64,000 nt of DNA from Clostridia bacterium. Its GTDB lineage: Bacteria > Bacillota > Clostridia > Lachnospirales > Lachnospiraceae. Below, in pieces: positions 29,216-36,684 of the stretch. The notes under the pieces were generated by a model. It was not told where the DNA came from. It ran no database searches and was given only the letters and a program-made list of their open reading frames with translations. Positions within the stretch are counted from its first letter, which is position 1. Each line of letters opens with the position of its first letter. Where the stretch lies: contig CAJTDE010000018.1 in assembly GCA_910574835.1 (NCBI GenBank), positions 1 to 64,000 on the forward strand, written 5' to 3'. A program made the translations under genes and the position numbers.

Positions 29216-29355
29216 GGGTATTTTTAAAATAAATGAAATGGAAGCGGAGCTGCGGTTCTGTATATGATGCAAGGGAAAATAGTAGAAGGATGCAGGATAG
29301 TAATTTTGACCTTGCGGAACAACTAATATTCGGTACTAAAATTTACCACTAAAAT

Positions 29356-29435
29356 TTGGCTAAAATACGATTGGATCTCGCGTTGACATAGGCGAAAAGA
29401 TGGACTATAATTGGTACATATCGAATTTTAGCCAA
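29356..29435 (+). promoter_or_regulatory. Consensus promoter enclosed by a 15-base inverted repeat
   Basis: Perfect TTGACA (29383-29388), 17-base spacer and TATAAT (29406-29411). The promoter is flanked by TTGGCTAAAATACGA (29356-29370) and TCGAATTTTAGCCAA (29421-29435), inverted with one mismatch. The right arm sits between the transcription start and AAAGGAGG of the ATPase gene. This looks like paired operator half-sites or mobile-element ends. Confidence 0.82.
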
Positions 29436-29450
29436 TAAAGGAGGCGGCGT

Positions 29451-30671
29451 ATGGATTATATCAAGCGTGATTTGGAGGAACAAATACCGGCTTTATCGGA
29501 GGAATATCCCTGTGTTCTGCTGATCGGACCAAGGCAGGCCGGGAAAACCACTTTGCTGAAACGGCTGATGGATGAGAAAAGAACCTATGTAAGCCTGGAG
29601 GATTTTGAGGAACGGCGGATGGCAAAGACGGAACCGGTGCTGTTTTTGCAGAAGCATCCTCTTCCCATTTTCATTGATGAGATTCAGTATGCGCCGGAGC
29701 TTTTGGTGTATATTAAGATTGCGGTGGACAATGGAGCGGGACCCGGAACCTTCTGGCTTGCCTCTTCTCAGATTTTTCCGGAGCTTACGGCTCTCTGTGA
29801 GTCCTCCGCCAAGAGGGTAGCTGTGTGCAGGCTGTCTTTTTTGTCGCAGCATGAAATGTATGGCAGTGGAAAGCAGATGCCGTTTTCCGTGCATTTGAAT
29901 GGGCTGGTCCAAAGGAAGAAGAACCATCGGGCGGCGGACTTGGGAGAGATGTATGAAAGAATCTGGAAAGGGACGATGCCGGAGCTGATAAGCGGGGGGA
30001 AGGAGGAATGGTCTGCTTTTTATAATTCGTATTTGCAGACGTATATTGAACGTGATGCGGGAGAGCTGGTAAGCTTGTCGGATAAGATGCAGTTCAGTGA
30101 TTTTATCCGGGCTGCGGCCTGTCGAACCGGGCAGATGCTGAATCTGCATCAGATTGCTCAGGAGGTGGGGATTTCCGATGATACGGCGCGGAGGTGGCTT
30201 AAGGTTCTTGAGCGGACCCATTTGATTTTCTGTCTTTATCCTTATCAGGATGAAAAGCTGAAGCGGGTGATTAAGGCGCCGAAGCTTTATTTTATGGATA
30301 CGGGGGTTGTGGCTTATCTGACACGGTATGCTTCGCCGGAGATTTTGATGAATGGGGCTTTGAGCGGGGGGATTCTGGAAAATTATGCGGTGGCGGAGAT
30401 CCTTAAGTCCTATGGGGCCGGCGGGGAGTGCCGGTTTTGGTATTATCGGGATAAGGAGGGGAAGGAGATTGATTTGATTCTGGAACGGGATGGGTGGATT
30501 TGTCCTTTGGAGGTGAAACGGTCTGCGAATCCGGAGCAGAAGTGTACGCGTGTGTTTTCTATTTTGGATAAGGCGTCGCTTCCGAGGGAGAGAGGGGCGG
30601 TTCTTTGCTTGCGGGGGGAGGTGGCTGTGTTTAATAGTAATGATTTGATGGTGCCGGTTTGGATGATTTAG
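29451..30671 (+). CDS. AAA ATPase with DUF4143 nuclease-like C-terminus
   Basis: 406 aa. Walker A LLIGPRQAGKTTLLKRL at ~25-40, Walker B LPIFIDEIQY at ~75. A winged-helix middle region (MLNLHQIAQEVGISDDTARR) and a C-terminal DUF4143 domain with LYFMDTGVVAYL, then WYYRDKEGKEIDLILE and CPLEVKRS (PD-(D/E)XK-like D...E.K) follow. Such proteins are abundant and poorly understood in gut Clostridia. The 3' half turns G-rich. It has its own strong promoter and ends 9 bases before a giant palindrome. Confidence 0.88.
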   Translation: MDYIKRDLEEQIPALSEEYPCVLLIGPRQAGKTTLLKRLMDEKRTYVSLEDFEERRMAKTEPVLFLQKHPLPIFIDEIQYAPELLVYIKIAVDNGAGPGTFWLASSQIFPELTALCESSAKRVAVCRLSFLSQHEMYGSGKQMPFSVHLNGLVQRKKNHRAADLGEMYERIWKGTMPELISGGKEEWSAFYNSYLQTYIERDAGELVSLSDKMQFSDFIRAAACRTGQMLNLHQIAQEVGISDDTARRWLKVLERTHLIFCLYPYQDEKLKRVIKAPKLYFMDTGVVAYLTRYASPEILMNGALSGGILENYAVAEILKSYGAGGECRFWYYRDKEGKEIDLILERDGWICPLEVKRSANPEQKCTRVFSILDKASLPRERGAVLCLRGEVAVFNSNDLMVPVWMI

Positions 30672-30680
30672 TGGGGGGAG

Positions 30681-30887
30681 GGCTGCTGCAAAATAAGCCG
30701 TCAGCCATTTCCATATCCTGTGTTCGGACGGTTCACGTACACGCTGTCTGCTCTGGACGGACATTGCCTTTTTTGGTTTTTTGGGTCGGTGGGTTTTTTG
30801 GCAATGTTCGTCCATATCAGACAGCGTGTACGCGAACAGCCGGACACCGGATACCGGAAATGGCTGACGGCTTATTTTGCAGCAGCC
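30681..30887. repeat. Giant palindromic element, copy B (207 bases)
   Basis: The outer arms GGCTGCTGCAAAATAAGCCG and CGGCTTATTTTGCAGCAGCC are perfect complements. The core CATATCCTGTGTTCGGACGG / GCGAACAGCCGGACACCGG is shared with copy A at 23563. The next stem is GTACACGCTGTCTG / CAGACAGCGTGTAC. The centre pairs GACATTGCC with GGCAATGTTC around a T/G-rich loop. Like copy A it follows a gene end by about ten bases. Confidence 0.9.
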
Positions 30888-31009
30888 TTGGCTGTGGGAG
30901 GTTTTTGGGGGAGTGGTTTGGATTTGGCTGCTTTTGGGGTTGTGTGGGGGGAAGGATATAGTCCGGCTAAGAAATGTTAAGTGATTTTGTGAGATGTTTT
31001 TTGCTGGCT

Positions 31010-31131
31010 GGTAAAGTCGCAAAGGCGTGCGAGAGGGACTTTTATGAGTGCTCTTTCGAATGAAAGTTGCTCTCATTACAGGTGTGCCGAAGCGACTTTA
31101 CCCTTTAGAGCTGTCGCGCAGCGACTTTTAA
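31010..31131 (+). repeat. Structured interspersed repeat, full copy between convergent genes
   Basis: GGTAAAGTCGC / GCGACTTTACC outer arms and the GTCGCGCAGCGAC mini-stem are conserved. It lies between the ends of the ATPase gene and the minus-strand metallohydrolase, followed by AATGGGGGG instead of AATAGGAGG. This copy therefore does not lead a gene. Confidence 0.88.
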
Positions 31132-31143
31132 TGGGGGGATTTT

Positions 31144-32028
31144 TTATGGGTGTATTTGTTTCCAGAGTAGTTGGTTGTTTTCGAAGGTGGTTTCTAGTTT
31201 TTGGGTGTCTTTGAGCCATGATAGGTAGGAGCGGACGGTGCTTCCGACTAGAGCGTATTGTTCGAAGTTCATTTTTAGGTTGTAGTCTGTGAATAGATGC
31301 TGTAGGATTTGTTCGAAGGTGTGGGGGGCTTCGCAGAGATGGGTGATTTTTTCGGCTGTCTCGAGGACTTTGTCTATGTTGTATTGGGCCAGAGGGGAGA
31401 TGTGGTCGGTGGCTTCGGCGTGGGCGGGGATGAAGTGTTTGGCTTTCATGTTTTTTACTTGTTCCAGGGTGTTTAGGTAGGCGGCGATGTCGTAGATGAA
31501 GGTGATCTGGTATTTGTCCAGGGTTTCTTTGCTGGATAGGCAGTCGGCTAGGTAGATTACATTGTCTGGGGTTTGAAAGCCGGTCATGTGAAAGAAATGT
31601 CCTGGCAGGGGGATGAGGGTAAAGCCTTGGGGCAGGCAGTCGGTTGTAAGTTCTAAGGCGTCGCTTTCTTGGGCCATTAGGAATTTGTGTCTCAGATCTT
31701 TGCAGGGATAGCCTCCGTATAGGAAGGATGGTTCCAGAAAGGGGTATTTGGTAAAGGATTGCTCGATGCCGGGAGCATAGATTTTGCAGCCGGTTTGATT
31801 TTGTAGATAGCGGTTGCCGCCGATGTGGTCGGCGTTGGAGTGGGTGTTGTAGATGGCTGTTAGGTTCCAGTGGTTTGCTTCGAGAAGGCGGAGTATTTTT
31901 TTTCCGGCATCTTTGTCGTTTCCGCTGTCGATGAGGCAGACGTTTTCGGCGTCAAGCTTTACCAGGCCGATGCGGGTTGGGCTTTGGATATAGTAGCTTT
32001 GATCGGTTATCTGTATTAATTCGTACAT
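31144..32028 (-). CDS. MBL-fold metallohydrolase
   Basis: 294 aa. The metallo-beta-lactamase signature is YNTHSNADHIGGNRYL (HxNxDH variant of HxHxDH), followed by LPGHFFHMTGF, the YLADCL aspartate and FIPAHAE. The C-terminal ~70 residues look like a winged helix (TFEQILQHLFTDYNLKMNF), as in family members acting on thioesters or lactones. The substrate is unknown. The plus strand here is G+T-rich, so the codons of this minus-strand gene are unusually C/A-rich. The short space before 31010 holds the structured repeat. Confidence 0.85.
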   Translation of the reverse strand: MYELIQITDQSYYIQSPTRIGLVKLDAENVCLIDSGNDKDAGKKILRLLEANHWNLTAIYNTHSNADHIGGNRYLQNQTGCKIYAPGIEQSFTKYPFLEPSFLYGGYPCKDLRHKFLMAQESDALELTTDCLPQGFTLIPLPGHFFHMTGFQTPDNVIYLADCLSSKETLDKYQITFIYDIAAYLNTLEQVKNMKAKHFIPAHAEATDHISPLAQYNIDKVLETAEKITHLCEAPHTFEQILQHLFTDYNLKMNFEQYALVGSTVRSYLSWLKDTQKLETTFENNQLLWKQIHP

Positions 32029-32501
32029 TTGAAGGGTCCTTTCTGTTTGGGTATTTTTTAGATGTTATTGTGGCTTTGGTGCAATGGTGGAACAGGGGTG
32101 CCTTGGGGTTGAATTTTTTATATACTATAGCATAGGCTGATTTTATCTGCAATGGAATTTATCATTATGAGGGCTACTTGAGGATTACTCACGAGGGGTA
32201 ATTTTTTATAGCTTTGCATGTAAGAAATGGATGACGAGTGAAACGGGGCTTTGGATTGCTGCTTTGCAGTTATGTTGTGTGGGCATTGAGGGGGAGTATA
32301 GAGGGGAGTATAGAGGGGGAGTGCAGAAGCTCTGGTATGTTACTGTTTTTGGTGGTTGTGTGAAGTAAGTTCTATTATCGTGATATGGAGTTCAGAAAGT
32401 TTGAGGGTTTATTTTGCAGAGGTTCTGTTTCTTTATGATTCTTCGCTAGAGCTACTTTGCTAGAGTTATAAAATTTGTGCTTGCTTTTTGGGAGTTAATG
32501 T
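32029..32501. other. Gene-poor intergenic stretch
   Basis: No coding frame is convincing. The composition is T/G-rich. A small tandem run of GAGGGGGAGTATA-like units lies at ~32288-32325. The gap continues to the MarR gene at 32737 and includes the palindrome at 32502. Confidence 0.5.
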
Positions 32502-32530
32502 GTTATAAATATAACTGTTATATTTATAAC
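32502..32530. promoter_or_regulatory. Perfect 13-base inverted repeat, candidate MarR operator
   Basis: GTTATAAATATAA - CTG - TTATATTTATAAC, perfectly symmetric. AT-rich dyads of this length are typical MarR-family binding sites, and a MarR gene starts 207 bases downstream. Binding is inferred. Confidence 0.6.
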
Positions 32531-32736
32531 TGATCGAATGGCTGATTTTGTTACATTGAATAGTAAAGAATGTAAGAATTGGATCATATGTTTTGACCTC
32601 AATATATATCAATCAGTTAAGCTTACAAAGATTATCGGTGCGGAGGAAAGATGCCTGATGAGAGGGAGGTTTTGACCAAAGTATTCATAAGCTTTTCGGT
32701 CTTAATTTCATCATGTGAAGGAGGGATAATTGGAAT

Positions 32737-33186
32737 ATGGAAACAGGTTTGTTTATTTCCCATGTTAATCATTTTAAGAAGTTTTATGATCTTTCTTTTA
32801 AATCTCAGGCAAAGGCGTATGATCTTCAGATGATTGATATTCATATTCTTCTGTTTTTGAAAAATAATCCTGCTCTTAATACGGCCAGGGATATTGTTAC
32901 CAGCAGAGGATTGTCGAAGTCTAATGTTTCCAATGCGCTGGAGAAGCTGCGTATGCGGGGAATGGTAAGTCTTAGGGAGGATTCCGAGAATCGGAGAATC
33001 CAGCGGATTTTTCTGGAGCCGGAGGGAGTAAGTACGGCTCTGGAGCTGAAAAAAACGCAGGTTTGGTGCTTTGAGAAGATGCTGGCAGGATTTTCGGAGG
33101 AGGAGCGGGAGCTTATGAACCGTAATTTTAAGCGGATTGATACGAATGTGGTAACAGCTCTTAAAGAGATGGAGAAGCGGAAGTAG
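32737..33186 (+). CDS. MarR-family transcriptional regulator
   Basis: 149 aa winged helix-turn-helix: LQMIDIHILLFLKNNPALNT, then DIVTSRGLSKSNVSNALEKL (recognition helix) and MVSLREDSENRRIQRIFLEP (wing). MarR proteins usually repress an adjacent efflux or stress gene and respond to small ligands. Here the next gene is a TauE/SafE permease, 408 bases downstream across three tandem repeats. AAGGAGGGATAATTGGAAT precedes the ATG. Confidence 0.9.
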   Translation: METGLFISHVNHFKKFYDLSFKSQAKAYDLQMIDIHILLFLKNNPALNTARDIVTSRGLSKSNVSNALEKLRMRGMVSLREDSENRRIQRIFLEPEGVSTALELKKTQVWCFEKMLAGFSEEERELMNRNFKRIDTNVVTALKEMEKRK

Positions 33187-33212
33187 AGAGTGCTTAGGGA
33201 TATGTGGGAACT

Positions 33213-33334
33213 GGTAAAGTCACAAAGGCGCACGAGAGGAACTTTCATGAGTGTCCTTTCGAATGAAAGTTTGTCTCATTACAGGTGTGCCGAAGCGACT
33301 TTACCCTTTAGTGCCGTCGCGCAGCGACTATTAA
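33213..33334 (+). repeat. Structured interspersed repeat, tandem unit 1 of 3
   Basis: GGTAAAGTCAC left arm versus AGCGACTTTACC right arm (one mismatch). The inner arms are AACTTTCAT / ATGAAAGTT: compared with the 4217 copy, T->C on one side is matched by A->G on the other. Confidence 0.88.
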
Positions 33335-33336
33335 AT

Positions 33337-33460
33337 GGTAAAGTCACAAAGGCGCACGAGAGGAACTTTCATGAGTGTCCTTTCGAATGAAAGTTGCTCT
33401 CATTACATGTGTGTCGAAGCGACTTTACCCTTTAGTGCCGTCGCGCAGCGACGTTTAAAT
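33337..33460 (+). repeat. Structured interspersed repeat, tandem unit 2 of 3
   Basis: Same architecture as unit 1, with AACTTTCAT / ATGAAAGTT arms and the GTCGCGCAGCGAC mini-stem, then GTTTAAAT joins unit 3. Confidence 0.88.
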
Positions 33461-33585
33461 GGTAAAGTCACAAAGGTGCACGAGAGGAACTTTTATGAAA
33501 GCCTTTTTGAATAAAAGTTGCTCTCATTACAGGTGTGCCGAAGTGACTTTACCCTTTAGTGCTGTCGCGCAGCGACTTTTATAGG
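33461..33585 (+). repeat. Structured interspersed repeat, tandem unit 3 of 3
   Basis: The left arm is GGTAAAGTCAC and the right arm GTGACTTTACC: both sides changed relative to GGTAAAGTCGC / GCGACTTTACC, restoring pairing. The inner arms are AACTTTTAT / ATAAAAGTT. It runs into TATAGGAGAAG, the ribosome site of the permease gene at 33595. Confidence 0.9.
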
Positions 33586-33594
33586 AGAAGAAAA

Positions 33595-34362
33595 ATGCTG
33601 TTAAAATTTTTTGTCTGCTTTTTTGCAGGTATGGGAGCAGGACTTGGGACGGGCTTTGCGGGTATGAGCGCGGCTGCGGCTATCAGTCCGATGCTGATTA
33701 CATTTCTGAATATGGAGGCTTACCAGGCGGTGGGAATCGCACTGGCCAGTGATGTGCTTGCCAGTGCCGTTTCCGCCTGGACTTATGGAAGGAATAAAAA
33801 CCTGGATATAAAAAATGGAGCGGTGATGATGGCCTCTGTGCTCTGCTTTACTTTGGTGGGCAGCTATGTGTCAAGCTTTGTGCCAAATAAGACGATGGGC
33901 GGATTTTCTATGTTTATGACTTTGATGATGGGAATTAAGTTTATTGTCCGTCCAGTGATGACTACAAGGGAGAGCAGTGAGCAGAGTGATCCGAAACAGC
34001 GCCTGATTCGTTCCGTGGTAAGCGGAATGGCTGTGGGCTTTATCTGCGGTTTTGTGGGAGCGGGAGGTGGCATGATGATGCTTCTGGTTCTGACAAGCCT
34101 TCTGGGTTATGATCTGAAAACGGCTGTGGGAACCAGTGTCTTTATTATGGCATTTACGGCATTTACCGGTTCGGTAAGCCATTTTGCCATTGGAGGAGTC
34201 GGGGATATGACATGTTTGGTGTTCTGCATACTCAGCACGCTTATCTGGGCCAGAATAGCGGCACGGTTTGCCAACAAAGCGGAGCCGGCGGTGCTGAACC
34301 GGGCTACGGGTGTGGTGCTTACGGTACTGGGAGTGGTGATGGTGGCTTTTCATTATCTGTGA
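33595..34362 (+). CDS. TauE/SafE-family permease (sulfite/sulfonate exporter-like)
   Basis: 255 aa from the ATG at 33595. There are about eight membrane helices in two halves, with conserved glycine-rich segments GAGLGTGFAGMSAAAAISP and GFICGFVGAGGGMMM typical of the family. Members move sulfite, sulfoacetate, taurine products or other organic acids out of or into the cell. The MarR gene at 32737 may control it. Three tandem hairpin repeats sit between them and could shape the 5' untranslated region. Confidence 0.88.
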   Translation: MLLKFFVCFFAGMGAGLGTGFAGMSAAAAISPMLITFLNMEAYQAVGIALASDVLASAVSAWTYGRNKNLDIKNGAVMMASVLCFTLVGSYVSSFVPNKTMGGFSMFMTLMMGIKFIVRPVMTTRESSEQSDPKQRLIRSVVSGMAVGFICGFVGAGGGMMMLLVLTSLLGYDLKTAVGTSVFIMAFTAFTGSVSHFAIGGVGDMTCLVFCILSTLIWARIAARFANKAEPAVLNRATGVVLTVLGVVMVAFHYL

Positions 34363-34574
34363 TTCAAGGGAAGATTCGGTATTTACTTGGGTGGGATTTT
34401 GAATATTTTTTAGGAAAAATATAAAAAGAGGCAGGAAAACCGGTGCTTTGAAATAGATATTGTGCATTATATTTTCGAATCCTTTGGCCGATAGTAAAAT
34501 AGATATATTTGCAAAAGAAGAGGAAACGGCTGCGGCAGAAGGGGGACGAGGCAAAAGTGCAGGGAATCAACAGT

Positions 34575-35246
34575 ATGAAAATGTCCGGAATACAGAGCGG
34601 GCAGATGCGGATTTCACCTATGGGAGATGCGGTGACGAAAAGACTTCAAAGTCAGATAGAAGAGGTGCAGCGTCAGATTCAGAATCTTGCTTCCAATGAG
34701 AATATGACAATGGAGCAGAAGCAGAAAAAGAAGCAGGAGCTTCAGGATAAGATCATGGATCTCCAGTCTCAGCTTCAGCAGCATTTGTCGGAACAGCGGC
34801 AGGAGCAGAAGGAAGAACAGACGAAGGCGGTGGAACAGAAGACCTACGACGAGACAGGGATGCAGACGGTGATCTCCTCAGATGCTGCGATGAAGCATGC
34901 CAAGACGCAGGAAGCTACGGCGAACCGTATGGAGAACCGGGCGTCCGTGCTGAAAAGCGAGATGGAGATGGATGCGGGAAGGGACCCGAATCGGGGGGCT
35001 ATTGCGAGCAAGGTAAATGAGCTGGCAAAGGCAGAACAGGGTGCGGCCAATGCCCGTTCTGCTCAGATGCAGATTTTGGGAAAGACCAATCAGAATCTGG
35101 TTGATGATGATAAAGAAGATCAAGATCCGGAGCGTATGGAGGAGAAAGAGGCGGCGGAACAGAAGAAGGAAGAGATTTTGGGGTATACCAGTGACGGGAG
35201 GCCGGTGACGGAGGAAGAGGAAGCGCGGATTACGGCACGGGCTTAG
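34575..35246 (+). CDS. FlxA-like coiled-coil protein
   Basis: About 223 aa from the ATG at 34575; an upstream in-frame extension to 34509 is possible. The centre is a strong coiled coil: DAVTKRLQSQIEEVQRQIQN, then MEQKQKKKQELQDKIMDLQS, matching the FlxA-like domain. The C-terminus is acidic and ends GRPVTEEEEARITARA. No membrane segment. Function unknown; the domain often occurs in small regulators or phage- and flagella-related proteins. No flagellar genes are nearby. The 34363-34574 gap holds nothing clear. Confidence 0.65.
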   Translation: MKMSGIQSGQMRISPMGDAVTKRLQSQIEEVQRQIQNLASNENMTMEQKQKKKQELQDKIMDLQSQLQQHLSEQRQEQKEEQTKAVEQKTYDETGMQTVISSDAAMKHAKTQEATANRMENRASVLKSEMEMDAGRDPNRGAIASKVNELAKAEQGAANARSAQMQILGKTNQNLVDDDKEDQDPERMEEKEAAEQKKEEILGYTSDGRPVTEEEEARITARA

Positions 35247-35398
35247 GGATAAGGAAGAACATCTGCGATGATGTGTTTGTCCTCTGTTGGGATAGGATTA
35301 AATGAATTATAGAAAAGTTATACCTTACCGGATGAAGTCTACCGCTTTTGAAGGGGTATTCATTCATGGGGATTCGCAGGGTATAATTAATTGGAGTT

Positions 35399-35434
35399 TA
35401 GGCGGTATGCGTGAAAAAGCATACCGCCTAAATT
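35399..35434. terminator. Strong hairpin in the 35247-35683 gap
   Basis: Perfect stem TTTAGGCGGTATGC / GCATACCGCCTAAA around an 8-base loop. There is no clean T run, so it may be a bidirectional terminator or insulator between the FlxA-like gene and the cotJ operon. No gene is visible in the rest of this gap. Confidence 0.6.
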
Positions 35435-35683
35435 AGAATGAAGCAGAAAATCAAGGCATCCTTGGAATACTGATTATTTTGAAAATTGTCCTATTGGGAA
35501 AAATCGTCTGATTATCAGGCAGTATATTAGCTGAACAGCTTATTGCTTTATTATTTCGCAGCATTTTGTCATTATTGTATGCAAAAGTTTCTTTAAGGGA
35601 TTATGGCAGAAGTTCCGCCGTTTTTCACCCATTTTCCCCCTTGACATAAGATAAATGGAGATAAAATATGAAAGGAGCCTCTT

Positions 35684-35890
35684 ATGGCAGACTGTAATAT
35701 GCAATCCATGCAAAGGCCGAGACCCGGAAGCTGCTCCGCAGATCAGCTCCTGGGGATGTCTCTGGCGATTGCCTATGTGCCCTGGCAGCACTGGAATGAG
35801 ACTTATCAGTTGGATAAAGCAATGCAAGTCGGAACGATCTTCCCGGAGCTTGATAAACCATTTCTTGGAAAGCGAGGTGCATGCAGATGA
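35684..35890 (+). CDS. cotJA: Spore coat-associated protein CotJA
   Basis: 68 aa. The family core is LLGMSLAIAYVPWQHWNETY followed by LDKAMQVGTIFPELDKPFLG. CotJA is a small inner-coat protein made in the mother cell during sporulation. AGGAGCCTCTT precedes the ATG. The stop overlaps the cotJB start region, and cotJB and the cotJC fragment follow, giving the standard cotJ operon order. Confidence 0.93.
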   Translation: MADCNMQSMQRPRPGSCSADQLLGMSLAIAYVPWQHWNETYQLDKAMQVGTIFPELDKPFLGKRGACR

Positions 35891-36549
35891 TGAATAACGG
35901 ATCTTTTGGACAGTTCCAGAGAGGAAACTCCTGTAACCAGGGAAGAGGCCAGAGCTCCTGCGTTCAGCCGCAGCCCCGGGGAACCGTACCTTGCAATCAG
36001 CCGCAGTCCCGGCCTATGCCCTCCTGCAATCAGCCGCAGCCTCGGCCGTCGGCGCCCTGCAATCAGCCAAAGCCCTGTCCGCCGCCGACATGTGTTCAGC
36101 CGCAGCCCCGGCCAACGCCGCCTTGCAACCAGCCAAAACCTTGTCCGCCGCCGTCTTGCGTTCAGCCGCAGCCCCGGCCAACGCCGCCTTGCAACCAGCC
36201 GAAGCCTTGTCCGCCGCCGACCTGTGTTCAGCCGCAGCCCCGGCCTGTGCCGCCCTGTAATCAGCCTCAGGGCCGCCCTGTGGGTCCCTCCTGCCCCTGC
36301 AGTGAGATGAATCGGGAACAGCTGCTTCATTGGATTTCCCTCGCAAAATTTGCCTGTGTTGACAGTGCTCTTTATCTGGATACGCATCCCTGTGATATGG
36401 AAGCGATTGAATATTTTAAGGAGCATGTGGAGTTCTACAATGAGGCATTGGCGGAATATTCAAAAACCTATGGCCCGCTCACCCTTGCGCACGCCCATCA
36501 CTGTGATACCTATTGGGATTGGGTAAATCAGCCGTGGCCGTGGCAATAG
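35887..36549 (+). CDS. cotJB: CotJB with a long Cys/Pro/Gln-rich N-terminal repeat domain
   Basis: About 220 aa. The last ~85 residues are normal CotJB (NREQLLHWISLAKFACVDSA, DTHPCDMEAIEYFKEH, HHCDTYWDWVNQPWPW). In front lies a ~125-residue extension built of tandem units such as CVQPQPRPTPPCNQPKPCPP, three near-identical and several degenerate, encoded by ~66-base DNA repeats. Usual CotJB is ~85-90 aa. The cysteines could be used for disulfide cross-linking in the coat (inference). The ATG at 35887 has GAGGTG at good spacing; an ATG at 35881 is also possible. Confidence 0.9.
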   Translation: MMNNGSFGQFQRGNSCNQGRGQSSCVQPQPRGTVPCNQPQSRPMPSCNQPQPRPSAPCNQPKPCPPPTCVQPQPRPTPPCNQPKPCPPPSCVQPQPRPTPPCNQPKPCPPPTCVQPQPRPVPPCNQPQGRPVGPSCPCSEMNREQLLHWISLAKFACVDSALYLDTHPCDMEAIEYFKEHVEFYNEALAEYSKTYGPLTLAHAHHCDTYWDWVNQPWPWQ

Positions 36550-36570
36550 AAAGGAGGGAAATGATCAGTT

Positions 36571-36684
36571 ATGTTTAATTATGAAAAACGTTTGGAATAT
36601 CCGATTCATATTAAGGAGACAAATCCGAAGCTGGCTAAGGCTATCATAACACAATACGGAGGACCACACTGTAAAAAGTTATAG
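36571..36684 (+). pseudogene. cotJC: cotJC 5' fragment interrupted by the prophage
   Basis: ATG at 36571 after GAAAGGAGGGAAATGATC. The encoded peptide MFNYEKRLEYPIHIKETNP, then KLAKAIITQYGGP, matches the start of the manganese-catalase-like coat protein CotJC, whose family continues after QYGGP for ~150 more residues. Here the frame instead reads HCKKL and stops at 36684. The break coincides with the end of the recombinase gene, so the rest of cotJC should lie at the far prophage junction beyond base 64000. Confidence 0.88.
36655..36675. other. Left prophage junction (attL) inside cotJC
   Basis: The cotJC sequence is recognisable up to CAATACGGAGGACC, and prophage sequence follows. The exchange core probably lies within GGAGGACCA, only a few bases from the stop codon of the serine recombinase at 36679. 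The exact core needs the right junction. Confidence 0.75.

Noticed and set aside
29493-31076. 527-aa minus-strand open frame opposite the AAA/DUF4143 gene
   Set aside because: A shadow of G-rich codons and of the giant palindrome; the plus-strand protein has full Walker and DUF4143 motifs.
35906-36346. Three other long frames in the cotJB repeat region
   Set aside because: Caused by the tandem DNA repeats; only the frame that continues into the CotJB domain has a ribosome site and family similarity.
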